Positions 48,393 through 59,353 of a DNA stretch of 64,000 nucleotides are shown here, one piece after another. The first letter of the stretch is position 1, and every line of letters begins with the position of its first letter. Source of the DNA: Cytospora piceicola (taxonomy: Eukaryota; Ascomycota; Sordariomycetes; Diaporthales; Cytosporaceae). The stretch spans positions 2,073,960 to 2,137,959 of the forward strand of contig JALQBC010000002.1 of assembly GCA_023375675.1 (NCBI GenBank). The letters run 5' to 3'. Both the position numbers and the translations under genes were made by a program. The notes under the pieces were generated by a model that worked only from the letters and a program-made list of their open reading frames with translations, made no database searches and had not been told where the DNA came from.

Positions 48393-49184
48393 AGTTGTAA
48401 ATTTGTTGGCTTGAATGGTGTTGATAGAATACAAATACCCATTGTTAGGACGGGTGCTATGGGGGGCCCGCGAATTATTTATGTTTCTTTCCCTCTCCTG
48501 TTGTGTAGGACTTCGTTCACGTACCGTATGCCCATTTCCTCCTGCCAACAGCCAAAAACCAAGGCGACGAGGATGTGAAGGCTGTGCAGTTCTGACATCA
48601 TTGAGTATGGGATGAACAACAAGCGAGTCCACAAAACAAGCTGATATCTGGCTTTAACTGGACAACAAAAAACTCAATGTGGGTTGTGTATGCATGACTT
48701 TCGTTGATAGCAACATAACGACCGTGGGTCTGACTGCAACATTGAAGGACGTGAACGACTATCATGCCGGTGTTACGAACAGTGTGCCCCTTCAGGTTCA
48801 ACCCGTCAGTTCTTTTGTAGACTTCCCATCCCGATGATGGTGATAATGAATATGTGACCATGTTCGGGGTCCCGAGACGGTCAATTTTAGAAACAGATAT
48901 GACAGCGGGTCGATCGCACATACATTCATAGGGTACACCAACTCCCAGGAATAAGGTCTAGAACTGTCGGTATTTGGCTGGGAAGTACTAAGTACTTAAG
49001 TATGTAGACGGACCGCCATTCGGCATGTGACATCGTATCAATTAGTACAAATAGAATGAATATTGACCTCGACTCAGGATGGACATTTCGTCTCTTTCAC
49101 ATCCTTGATGTAATTTATTTCATACCTCATGTGCCCTGACTGGTCTATCTGACATTTGCTTGCAATTGACCCAGTACCATCGCC
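48393..49184. promoter_or_regulatory. Divergent promoter between precursor and UstYa genes
   Basis: This 792-bp interval separates the start codons of two genes read away from each other, so co-regulation is likely. On the precursor side an ATAAATAA-like TATA element lies about 85 bp upstream of the ATG (near 48474-48482). No gene fits inside. A CGG...CGG pair (about 49009-49024) could be a Zn2Cys6 site, but that is weak. Confidence 0.4.
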
Positions 49185-50118
49185 ATGATCCCTGCTCAAA
49201 ACTATTATCCGCTGCCTGGCAAAGAGAGCGCGGAATCCAATGTACATTTTTAAATGACCCAGCCCCTTTCCGTGTCGAACAGAAGCGCAGACTCAACAAG
49301 CTGTGGCATTGGGTTTTCCATGGAATAAGCCTTCTCGCGATAGTAGGGTTGCTCGTCGGTCTACACCTAGTTGCTCACACGAATGGGAACAAATGTTGGG
49401 ATATGTTCAATTATTATTGTGAGATTACTAGGAAGACGGAATCAAAGATTGGTACGCTAACTCGTTTTCAGCACCTGTGAACGATGCAGTCAAGCCACAT
49501 CCTTACATTCACAAGGTCTTCAATGGCTCGCTATGGCACCAGAGTCCATGGAAAGGCCCACCCACCGACGAGGTCGAGAAGGCGTGGTATGAGATCATGA
49601 AATGTGAGCACAATTGTCGAGTAAACCATCAGGCGGTCCTTGAACTGATTGAGGGATGTGTAGATGGCATGATCAGTGTCTCTGGGGAAGACATCGAGAA
49701 GGTGCAGCACCCTGACTGGTCGGCTCAGTTCCCAGCCGAGGTTGGCGGTGGATACATTGCGGCTACTGTAGGGACGCACCAGTTGCACTGCCTGCATTAC
49801 ATCTGGCAGGACCACTACATCGACTACTTTCCCAAGACGCTGGATAAGAAGCAGCGTGTTCCGGAGATGTATGAGCGCCACTACGAGCATTGCGTCGACT
49901 ACATCCGCCAGAGCCTAATGTGCCAATTCGACACGGGGATCATCCCTTACAACTGGGTTCTGGACCATCAGAACCCGACCCCAAATGCTAATACCCACCA
50001 CACCTGCGTCGACTGGGATGCCTTACAGGTCTGGCTGGAGGACCGTGCGGTCGAGGTCCCGGACGGGTTCGTGTGGAGACAACCCGAGGACGCTGTTTCG
50101 ATGGAATGGAACCCTTAG
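49185..50118 (+). CDS. UstYa-family (DUF3328) oxidative cyclase
   Basis: Three exons: 49185-49241, 49283-49418, 49472-50118 (introns of 41 and 53 nt), giving 279 aa. The N terminus MIPAQNYYPLPGKESAES is cytosolic. One membrane helix lies at about 27-50 (WHWVFHGISLLAIVGLLVGL). FNGSLWHQSPWKGPPTDEVEKAW begins the DUF3328 domain. The two diagnostic HxxHC motifs are present: H167-Q-L-H-C171 (in GTHQLHCLHYIW) and H201-Y-E-H-C205 (followed by VDYIRQSLMC). UstYa/UstYb proteins are copper- or metal-dependent oxidases that cyclise Kex2-released peptides in the secretory pathway in ustiloxin- and cyclochlorotine-type routes. Its place next to a Kex2-repeat secreted protein makes a RiPP cyclase role plausible. 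The gene is intact, with both canonical motifs, and introns remove the early stop that the unspliced frame would meet. Confidence 0.92.
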
Positions 50119-51348
50119 GCTTCAAAAGAGTGAGGAAGAGCAGGATATAGCTGTTGGATGTTACCCCATGTTACAATAGTGTTGGGCGGCGATATACGGG
50201 AGGGTCATCTATTACTTGTTATGTTCAATTTTATGTCGGGACTTTGATTTGCATTATGTACAATGAAGAAACCCCAGTGTTCCACAACACTGGGCTTATT
50301 GGCCAATGGTCTTATCAATACCGGGCCAAAGACTATGGCCTCACGGTGATTGTCGTGTATGACCTATCACATCTGATGTCGCGCGTCCCACGGTCTGTCT
50401 TCATGGTCAAGAACGTAAGGATGGTTCGTTATTTATTTCTGTAACACCAAGTTACAATATTATCGTTGCAAATGCAGTCGAGCCAACGAGACGGAAGGGC
50501 ACAGACAGCGTTGACTTGCTTGTACGGGGCACATGGGTGCATGAGGCTGAATGCTGTGGGGGCGTAAGCAATTACGTGTACAGGGCACAGATTTTACTAT
50601 TGTCAGTGGAGGCTATAGGACAAGGCCTACCGATTTGCTCGAAGACCTTGAGAATTGGGTCAATGGAAGATCAGGACTTCATATTACGTTAAGATTCGCC
50701 TATAGCACTCAGTATTGTTGATCCCCTCCACAGGTGACCTCCACTGGCAAAATTAATCCCTGTGGCCTATATTTCGGCCTGGTACCCCAGTAGAAGCTTG
50801 CAGCTCCCGCTATTTTAACAGAGTATCTCTGTGGAGGAGTTAATGCTACCCAGAAACCGGTTTCTTGTATGTGATTATGTACATATGTAGGAAGGTGCTT
50901 AAGAGTAGGCGCAACGATGGCACAATGTGCGGTGAACGACTTGTTGTAACGGTGACATCCCATGGGATGTAACGATGGAAAATATCTCGGCCAAACGCCC
51001 AAATACTGCTCCGGTCACAGGTTATCTACTTCTCTGTCGCTGTTGCTTGGTGGAAAATGGATGAGGCTGGGGCATGATTGCATATTGTGGCCCCCAAATG
51101 CAAGAATTGCATGATTTTCGCGTTGCTCCCGAACAGCAGAGAGATGCGTACAGGAACCTATTCACGGCCAGATCTGCTGCACTTACTACATTAGAAACTG
51201 AGTCATGGCTTCAGGCGGCTTATAGTTTCGAGAGAGCCATAGCCTGTTCGACTTCAAAATCTCCCCTATTAGGTGGTCGCTGCACAGAAGACTGTTCCAC
51301 AACCCGCACTCGCCGATACTATTGCCACCTGGGCATCTGCTGCACAAC
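50119..51348. other. Intergenic region
   Basis: No supported gene. An inverted repeat with 9-bp arms (CCCAGTGTT and its complement) sits at about 50275-50296, roughly 160 bp after the UstYa stop, and may mark the transcript end. The remainder holds only short non-ATG frames and the promoter of the rhodopsin-domain gene. Confidence 0.45.
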
Positions 51349-52830
51349 ATGACGGGTATCGCGACGACACAGAGCGCTCTTGCAGTTGGATTTTCCTTCC
51401 CAGTAATTGATGGCATACTCGTGGGTCTGCGCTTCTACATACGCCGCCACATGAAGGCGGATATTCAAATCGATGACTGGTTTTGTATTCCAGCATGGGT
51501 GCGTCTGCCTTGCCTCGCCAATGAAGACGTTCACGGGTGATCTGACTCTCCGTATAGATTTGCTTGACGGGCTGCTGTGTCTCGCTTCTGACAGGTAGTT
51601 CTCCCCATCGATGACCAGGGTAACTATTGAATGGTGCTCATCAAGCCTCCAGGAGTCTTCAAGGGATCATACGGTGATGCAGCCGTGACTGACCCCGAAC
51701 ATGTCACAGACCAGGAGCATACCCTGGCGCAGGTATGTCGACCCATCTGTTCCAATCTTCAAGTATGTGCTACCATTAACAGCCTTCCAGGTTACAGCAG
51801 CCTTAGTTATCCTCTGGATGGGGGCAAACTTTTTTATCAAGCTGATCATGCTTTTCTTCTACCGCCGCATATTCGTCGGCCGCGTATTCAACATCTGCAA
51901 CTGGGTACTCATTGGGCTTTCGGTCATTTGGTTCGTGTACGCGATACTTTCATGGCTGCTTTACTGCGGCAAGAATCTTGAAGCAGACTTTGAAGGTGGC
52001 TGGCTGGTGTGCCCGATGTGGGGATTTGAGATCCAAATGGGTGTTTTTGCTTTAGATAGCTTCATTGACCTGTGTCTACTGGTGCTACCCATACCCTTTG
52101 TAAGTGGACCACCCCTCCCGAGCTAGAAGGAATTGGAACTGATGCCTAGGTTTATGGCCTCGCGTAGGTATGGCGCCTCCAGTTGGACCTCAAACGCAAG
52201 ATTGCAATCACAATCGTGTTCATCATTGGCGGCTTGTACGTTTTCCACACCTAAATATGATACTTTCAAACACCCGAGTTGACCTACCTCTAGCGCCTTC
52301 GTCGCCGGCCTCAACAATACCATCGTCCAGCTCGTCTACCTTACTGAGCCCAGCCTGGCTTCTGAGGGAGGTGGTGCCAACTTCTTCCAAGGTAGGTGAA
52401 CGTAAGCTTCTGTCCGGACCTGTCCTTTTATGGCTGCTGATCACGCGCAGGATCCTCCCTCCTCTTCTCTAACTGGCCCGCGATCGAGATTGGCGTTGGT
52501 TTGTTGGCGTCCAACCTCCCACATTTGTCCCTACGACTTGCCCATGCCCTTGCGCAATCCCTGCCACGCGCCCTGCGCATTTTCTGGAACTCTCTAAGGA
52601 GAGCAGTGGCGGCGACATCTCTACACTCATTACGGCACTCTCAGGGGAGCGGGTACAGGGGCACCATTAGGTACGAGGCCCCACAGCAAGGCGCGGAGAG
52701 CTGTCAAAGCCTGCACCCAAAGCTGGTAGGTCGGCATGAAGAGGGAAAAACAAGGACAGGGTTCTTGAAGCAAAGCTCCGCACAGAGTGCACAGAGCCTT
52801 GAGCTGCGGGACTTGGAATCAAACAACTAG
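51349..52830 (+). CDS. Fungal rhodopsin-domain seven-helix membrane protein
   Basis: Seven-exon model: 51349-51498, 51558-51594, 51653-51732, 51791-52099, 52168-52235, 52294-52391, 52451-52830, giving 373 aa with all junctions in frame. Family signatures of the fungal integral membrane (PTH11-like, no CFEM) group are RFYIRRHMKADIQIDDWFCI, CLTGCCVSLLTG, VTDPEHVTDQEHTLAQVTAA, MLFFYRRIFVGRVFNICNW, CLLVLPIPFVWRLQLDLKRK and AFVAGLNNTIVQLVYLT. The C-terminal about 100 residues are soluble and rich in Ser, Arg and Gln. Such proteins are frequent in fungal metabolite clusters with unclear roles (proposed receptor or membrane-scaffold functions). The second and third exons are the least certain. Confidence 0.82.
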
Positions 52831-53034
52831 GTACTGCAGCTTCACTAGGATGCCCCCGACGTACTTGTGCCTTTGAATGTCCATAGTGCTTTTTTACAAG
52901 CAGTAATAGACTTCAGTTGCTGTATAATTCAGATGTCTTCCGTTATTCAATCCACTGAATCACAGCACGAACTTTAGGATGGGCCTGAGCTTGTGAATGG
53001 ATTCAGAATCCTTTCCGTGGAAAGCAGTGCTCCT

Positions 53035-54231
53035 TCAAACATCCGTCTCACTGTACTCAGTCCAGTCCTTCCCACGCCAGAACTTCTGTCCACCTCTAAA
53101 CGAATGCTCAATCTTCTCCTTTGCCATCGCTTCCATCCTCGCCTCAAAATTCAGAATACTACTGTCCGTGATACCTTCCTCAGCAAGTGTCCGTGCCAAG
53201 TCTGCGGCGCTTCGAATAGCCGTATCCCCACCGGAGCCACCCATGGGGCTCATTGGGTGTGCTGCATCGCCGATCAGCGTGACTCTTCTGGTCTGACCAT
53301 CAGAGCAGATCTGAATGTCTGGCTTGCTTGATAGAATAGGTACGCAGGCGGATGTCTCGTGCGTAGCGGAATCAAGGAGATGCTTCAGAGCAGGATGCCA
53401 GGTCTCGGACACTCGCGCCAGGTACTGTTTCTTCTCCTGCACCGTCTTCGGCAAGTGATCTGCGTACTGCGAAAATGCCGCGCAAACAACCCAGTATACG
53501 TAGTTGTCGAAGTCTGGCAGCTCGGCTTCGGACTCGAGTCGCACGCTCTTCGACCACTTTATCGGCTCGACGACCGTCTGCACGTTAGACTCGTGATCCA
53601 GAGACATGAACCAGCTCAATATCTCTGGCACTCCAAGTCCCCTTCTCAAATCATCCGTCATTGGCGTTCGACCCCACATAGCCCAGCGTTCCAAATCAAG
53701 CAGCTTGCGACCTGGCTGGAACTGTTTTCGCACCCGGCTCTTGATCCCATCTGCGCCAACAAGGAGCTGTCCTCGTTCGACTGAGCCATCCGTAAATTTG
53801 ACCAGAACTAGCCCTCCTACGATCTCGTAGGAGTCGAACTCCTTCTCGTAGCGAATGTTATCCTGCAGTTCGAGAGAAGCGAGCATGCGGAGCCAGGTCC
53901 TGTCCAGGGGCATCGAGTACGCAGGGTCTACCGGCTCAGGCCTAGCAAAGTCGAGCTTTCGGGCGTCTACATATCGTGGCGCAAAGTGGTATCTCTCAGC
54001 TGCAGTGCGTTGAAGCAGGTCCTGGAGGCGGGGCGAGAGGACGCTGTCAAGAGCGGCCTGGCCGTCTCTCGAGATGCGTAAACGGTGGCCCTGCTGAACA
54101 TGCGATCGTGCGTGGCGCTCAAAGATGCGGAACGGAACAGAACGAAGTCGCAATCCTTGCGCAAGCGTAAGTCCAGCGACGCCGGCACCGACAATTAGAA
54201 CAGGGACATTGACTGGGGTTGGTGAACTCAT
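53035..54231 (-). CDS. FAD-dependent monooxygenase (group A type)
   Basis: Intronless, 398 aa, ATG at 54231. It has the dinucleotide-binding VLIVGAGVAGLTLAQGLR at about 11-28 with GxGxxG, the acidic/basic end of strand 2 in RIFERHA, the DG-type motif LLVGADGIKSRVRKQF in the middle, and the second FAD motif LIGDAAHPMSPMGGSGGDTA near 310-330. These place it with the salicylate-hydroxylase/FAD-binding-3 family often found in fungal metabolite clusters, where it hydroxylates or epoxidises the product. It is transcribed toward the rhodopsin-domain gene (204 bp between stops) and is the last intact gene before the telomere, about 9.7 kb from the repeats. The reaction on the proposed peptide is unknown. 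Confidence 0.92.
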   Translation of the reverse strand: MSSPTPVNVPVLIVGAGVAGLTLAQGLRLRSVPFRIFERHARSHVQQGHRLRISRDGQAALDSVLSPRLQDLLQRTAAERYHFAPRYVDARKLDFARPEPVDPAYSMPLDRTWLRMLASLELQDNIRYEKEFDSYEIVGGLVLVKFTDGSVERGQLLVGADGIKSRVRKQFQPGRKLLDLERWAMWGRTPMTDDLRRGLGVPEILSWFMSLDHESNVQTVVEPIKWSKSVRLESEAELPDFDNYVYWVVCAAFSQYADHLPKTVQEKKQYLARVSETWHPALKHLLDSATHETSACVPILSSKPDIQICSDGQTRRVTLIGDAAHPMSPMGGSGGDTAIRSAADLARTLAEEGITDSSILNFEARMEAMAKEKIEHSFRGGQKFWRGKDWTEYSETDV

Positions 54232-54604
54232 GGTTAACGGGAAGTATATATGTATGTTATACCTTTAAAGAAATAAAGCTGAAATAAGAATAGCTTTCTA
54301 ACTGCGGTTAAGTATATAGAAAGTCGGACTATTTATTTCCGACGCACCCTTTTTATCTGGAAATTAAGGTTCCACTTTATGCAGGTAAGGCGGAACAAGC
54401 GCCTTTTATTAGACGGCAGTAAATGTAATTACAGGAATACCTTAGTTTATATAAATAAGTAAGTTATATAACTAAGGAGCGGCGGTAAGACCGCCTGCTA
54501 AGAAGGCCTTCTGTTAAGAAGGATCGGAATCTTAATAACTACTTAGGTAGATATACCGCTTAAGCTATAAAGGAGACGATAGAGTAAGGCCTGTTAAGCG
54601 GCGA

Positions 54605-54860
54605 AATAATTAACTAACTAACTAACTTATTATTTATTACATTTATTTACTTATTTACTTACCTTCTTACTTACTAACTTATTAACTTACTAACTTATTA
54701 ACTTACTTACTTACTTAATAAGTAAGTAACTAACTAACTTAATAACTACGTTACTTACTAATATATTAAGTAACCTACTAGCTAACTTATTAACTAACGT
54801 ATTAGTTAACTTACTTACTAACTTACTTACTTATTTACTTACTTATTTACTTACTTATTT
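54605..54860. repeat. TTAC/TAAC tetranucleotide array
   Basis: About 250 bp of mixed CTAA, TTAC and TTAT units with frequent phase changes. It could be a RIP-softened simple repeat. Confidence 0.85.
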
Positions 54861-55028
54861 GCTTAATTCGAATTTTAAGGCTTATATAAGCCTTTAGTAA
54901 AGAATAAAGAAAGGAAAGGCTAGAGTTCGAGTTAAGAACTTTAAATACTTTAAGAATTAAAACTATTAGCTTTAATAGTAAACCTACTTTAAAGGCTACG
55001 ATTTAATTAAATATACCGTTTAATAGCA

Positions 55029-56815
55029 TTAATAGTAATTATTAATTAAAATAAGGTTTTATTTTAATTACCTTTTATAGGTAAGGCTAAAGGTAAGCGT
55101 TAATTAATATATTTAAAAGCTTAGTTTTAAAACCGGCTTTATATACCGAGTTTAAGTTAAATTTATATAATTTAACCTAAATCGGGATCCTTATAAAAAG
55201 GGCTTTAAAACACTATTTTTATTTATTTTTTATCTTATTAAGAGAGGTAAATATTCGAGACTTTAAGGTAAACCTTACGGATTCGCCTCTCGCCCTCTCT
55301 ATTATAGCCTTAACCTTAGCCTTTTTTATAGCCCTGCTTTTTATTAATATAGTTTAATATATTATTATAATAACTATAATTAATTAAAGCTTATTACTAT
55401 AATAACTGCTATTATAAGAAGCTTATTATAAATATAGCTATAGTAAGTTTATTATAAAAGTAATATTTTTATAGTTATATCTTAATAAAATTAAATAAAT
55501 AAAATATATTATAATAATATAAATTAAACGCTTTAAAACCTTATTTTTATTATTTTTATATCTAATTTAATAGAATAAATATTAACCTTATTATATTAAT
55601 AATACTATTATATATAATATACCTTTAATTCTTTATATAATTAAATACTTTTTAATAGTTTTTATAAAGTTAAAATTAAAAAGAATAAAACTTTAGTTTT
55701 AATATTATAATATTTAACTTAATAAAATAAATATTATTATTATTATAGTAAATATACTATTATAGTTATTATACTTATTATTTTTAATATAATAAAATAA
55801 TTTAAATATTTATAAAAAGCTAAAAATAAAATAAATAAAAATCTATTAGTAGTTTTTTAATATTTAACTTAATAAAATAAATAATAACCTTATTATATTT
55901 TTAATATATTATAGTTAATATACCTTTAATTTTTAATATAACTAATAGTAATTATTAATTAAAATAAGGTTTTAGTTTAATTTTTCTTTATAAGTAAAGT
56001 TAAAAGCTAAGCGTTAAATTATTAATTTAAAAACTTAGTTTTAAAACCGGCCTTTTATATTAAGTTTAACTTTAAATTTAATAATTTAACTTTAATCGGA
56101 ATTCTTATAAAAAGAGCTATAAAACTTTATTTTTATTTATATTTTATCTTATTAAAAGAGGTAGATATTTAAGACTATAAGGTAAACCTTAATAGTAATT
56201 ATTAACTAAAATAAAGTCTTATTTTAGTTCTTTCTTATAGGTAAGGCCGGAGGCCGAGCGCTAATTAAATAGTCTAAGGGCTTAGTTTTAAAACCGGCCT
56301 TTTACGTTAAGTTTTACTTTAAATTTAATAATTTAACCTAAATCGGAATCTTTATAAAATAAGCTATAAAACTCTATTTTTATTTATTTTTTATCTTATT
56401 AAGAGGGGTAGATATTTAAGACTTTAAAGTAAACCTTATAAATTTACCCCTCGCCCCTCCTATTATAACCTTAACCCTAGCCTTTTTTACAGCCTAATAG
56501 TTATTGTTAACTGGAATCAGGTCCTGCTCTAATTACCCCCTGCAGGCGGGGCCGGAGGTAGGGCGCCGATTAGCTAGTCTGGGGGCCTAGTTTTAGAACC
56601 GGCCTCCTACGCCGAGTTTAGCTCCGAATTCAATATTTTAACCTAAATCGGAATCCTTACGAAAAGGGCTATAAAACCCTATTTTTATTTAATTTTTATC
56701 TTATTAGGGGGGGTAGATATTCGAGACTCTAAGGTAAACCCTACGGATTCGCCCCCCACCCCTTCCGTTATAGCCCTAACCCTAGCCTTTTTTATAGCCC
56801 TGCTTTTTATTAATA
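55029..56815. repeat. Four copies of a ~300-bp repeat, graded decay
   Basis: Related copies begin at about 55029, 55944, 56191 and 56495. Each contains the conserved block around CTTAGTTTTAAAACCGGC followed by an AATCGG..CTTATAAAA-type segment. The copy at 56495 is much richer in G and C (CCTAGTTTTAGAACCGGCC); the other three differ from it mainly by C-to-T and G-to-A. A larger duplication is visible: sequence from about 55300 onward reappears about 1466 bp downstream (for example the block at 55321 and at 56787), continuing into the 150-bp satellite. Confidence 0.85.
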
Positions 56816-56989
56816 TAGTTTAATATATTATTATAATAACTATAATTAATTAAAGCTTATTACTATAATAACCGCTACTATAAGAAGCTTATTATAAATA
56901 TAGCTATAGTAAGTTTATTATAAAAGTAACGATTTTATAGTTATTTCTTAATAAGATTAAATAAATAAAATATATTTTTATAATATATA

Positions 56990-57905
56990 TTAAACGCTTT
57001 AAAACCCTATTTTTATTTTTCTTATATCTAATTTAATAGAATAGATATTAACTTTATTATATTAATAGTTTTATTATAACTATTATATCTACTATTCTTA
57101 ATATAATAAAACGATTTAAATATTTATAAAAAGCTAAAAATAAAATAAAGAAAACCTTATCGGTAGTTTTTTAATATTTAACTTAATATAATAAATACTA
57201 TTATTATTATAGTAAATATTCTATTATAGCTACTATATCTATTATTTTTAATATAATAAAACGATTTAAGTATTTATAAAAAGCTAAAAATTAAATAAAG
57301 AAAACCCTATCGGTAGTTTATTAATATCTAACTTAATATAATAGATATTAATATTACTATAGTATATATTCTATTATAGCTACTATACTTACTATTCTTA
57401 ATATAATAAAACGATTTAAATATCTATAAAAAGCTAAAAATAAAACAAATAAAACCTTATCGGTAGTTTTTTAATATCTAACTTAATATAATAGATATTA
57501 TTATTACTATAGTAAATATTCTATTATAGCTATTATACGTCTTATTTTTAATATAATAAAACAATTTAAATATTTATAAAAAGCTAATATTAATAAGAAT
57601 AAAACCTTAGTTTTATATTTTTAATACTTAAGTTAATATAAAAGATATTACTATAGTTAAAATAAGTATACTATTATTATTATTATAATTCTTACCTTTA
57701 ATATAATAAAATAATTTAAATATTTTTAAAAAGTTAAAATAAAAAAAAATAAAACTATATCTTTAGTTTTTTAATACTTACTTTAATAGAATATATATTA
57801 CTATTATTATAAAAAACTAATTATTATAGCTATTATACTTACTATTTTTATTATATTAATATAATTTAAATATATTTAAAAGCTAAAATTAAAAGAAATA
57901 AAACT
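56990..57905. repeat. 150-bp-period satellite, about six copies
   Basis: The landmark ATAATAAAACGATTTAA and its variants occurs with landmarks at 57111, 57261, 57411, 57561, 57711 and 57861, that is at exactly 150-bp spacing. Units share the GGTAGTTTTTTAATAT-type segment and drift progressively to the right. A related stretch occurs at about 55500-55930. There is no coding potential. Confidence 0.88.
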
Positions 57906-57939
57906 ATATTATTAACTATATAATATTTAAATATATTAT

Positions 57940-58270
57940 ATTAAGGAAATAAGTAAGTAAATAAGTAAATATATATATAAGTAATATATTATATAAATAC
58001 TTTATTAAATAAGTAAGTAACTAAGTAAGTAAGTAAGTAAGTAAGTAAATAAGTATATATATATATATAAGTAATATATTATATAAATACTTTATTAAAT
58101 AAGTAAGTAATTAAGTAAGTAAGTAAGTAAATAAGTAAGTAAATAAGTAAGTATATATATATATAAGTAATATATTATATAAATACTTTATTAAATAAGT
58201 AAGTAACTAAGTAAGTAAGTAAGTAAATAAATAAATATATAAGTAAGTAAATATATATTTATATATAAAA
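57940..58270. repeat. AAGT/AAAT array with ~90-95-bp higher-order unit
   Basis: Blocks of AAGT repeats separated by a shared segment GTAATATATTATATAAATAC that recurs at about 57981, 58071 and 58166. Confidence 0.85.
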
Positions 58271-58464
58271 AAGATATTATATACTATATATATATATAAT
58301 AAAAGTAAAAAGAGAAAAAAAAGAAATCTTTATTAATTTAACTACGATTTTATTTAATTAAATTACGAATTATTTAAATTTACAAATTATTTAAATTTAC
58401 GATTTTATTTTATTTAATTTACGAATTTTTACAATTTTAATTTTATTACGAAAAGCACTGCACA

Positions 58465-58531
58465 GAGGATTTAAACTAAAGACCTTTAAATTACTATATT
58501 TATTATATAACTACCGACTATACTATCTAAT
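58465..58531 (-). repeat. tRNA-derived relic (SINE-like), RIP-altered
   Basis: On the minus strand the sequence shows an A-box-like TAGTATAGTCGGTAG, a B-box-like AGGTCTTTAGTTTAAATCC at tRNA spacing, and a tail CTCTGTGCAGTGC. The B box differs from the consensus GGTTCGAATCC by transitions. It is most likely the tRNA-related head of a SINE or a dead tRNA copy. Confidence 0.45.
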
Positions 58532-59283
58532 CTATTATAGAATCTATTTAATTATAAACTTACTTACTTTAGACCTTTTATAAGAAGAGTTGCTTTTTAA
58601 ATTAGTAAAGGGGGGAGGTAGGGGGGATTTATTTACTAAAGGGTTTTACTAGGTTTCCTTTTTAAGCTATTTATATTAATAAAATCGAGTAAAAGAAAAA
58701 TACTATAAAATCGAATAAAATTAAACGTATATAATATTAAATTTAATAGTTAAAAAGTATATAAATAAGCAAGCTAGCTTATATTTTAAAGTCGAATTAA
58801 TTTAAAAAAATAATATTTTACTTATACGTTACTAGTAATATATAACCGAAAAGTATATATAAAAATAAAGTAAGTATACCGTTTTATAGGTAAAATTTAA
58901 TAATATTAGTAAAATAAAAAAAGATCTAATAAAATTTAGATTTAAAAGGAGTTAAGTCTTTTAATAAATAATAAATATAAAGATTATTTATTATTTACTA
59001 TTTTAATACTTTATACCGCTTATATAAGGGAATTAAAATATATGTTTTATACCGTTATTTAGAAGAAAAAACAGGCTTTATTATAGTATACTTTATTATA
59101 TACTAATATTAACTCTAAGCGGTAAAGTAGTATTAAGAAAAAACAAAAATATTAAAAACTCTTTTAAATCGGGCCTATTAAGGCTAATAACTTAACACCG
59201 GGTATATATATAGATAAAGTAACTTAATATATATATAATAAAGCTATAAGTAACTAATAATAAAAAGAAAAAAGTGTAACTTT

Positions 59284-59353
59284 TCGGAACTCGAACTTAG
59301 TACCTTTACTATAGTATTTACACGGGTACCGTGTTTTTTAGCCAATCTAATAG
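59284..59353 (-). repeat. Second tRNA-derived relic
   Basis: On the minus strand it reads from TAGATTGGCTAAAAAACACGG (A-box position) through a stem-like CACGGTACCCGTG to the B box AGTTCGAGTTCC. A full cloverleaf is not evident by eye. It is different from the relic at 58465, and may be part of a retroelement or a tRNA pseudogene. Confidence 0.4.

Noticed and set aside
54605..54860. Possible interstitial or variant telomere repeat
   Set aside because: Units are TTAC/TAAC/TTAT, not TTAGGG-derived, and have no constant phase.
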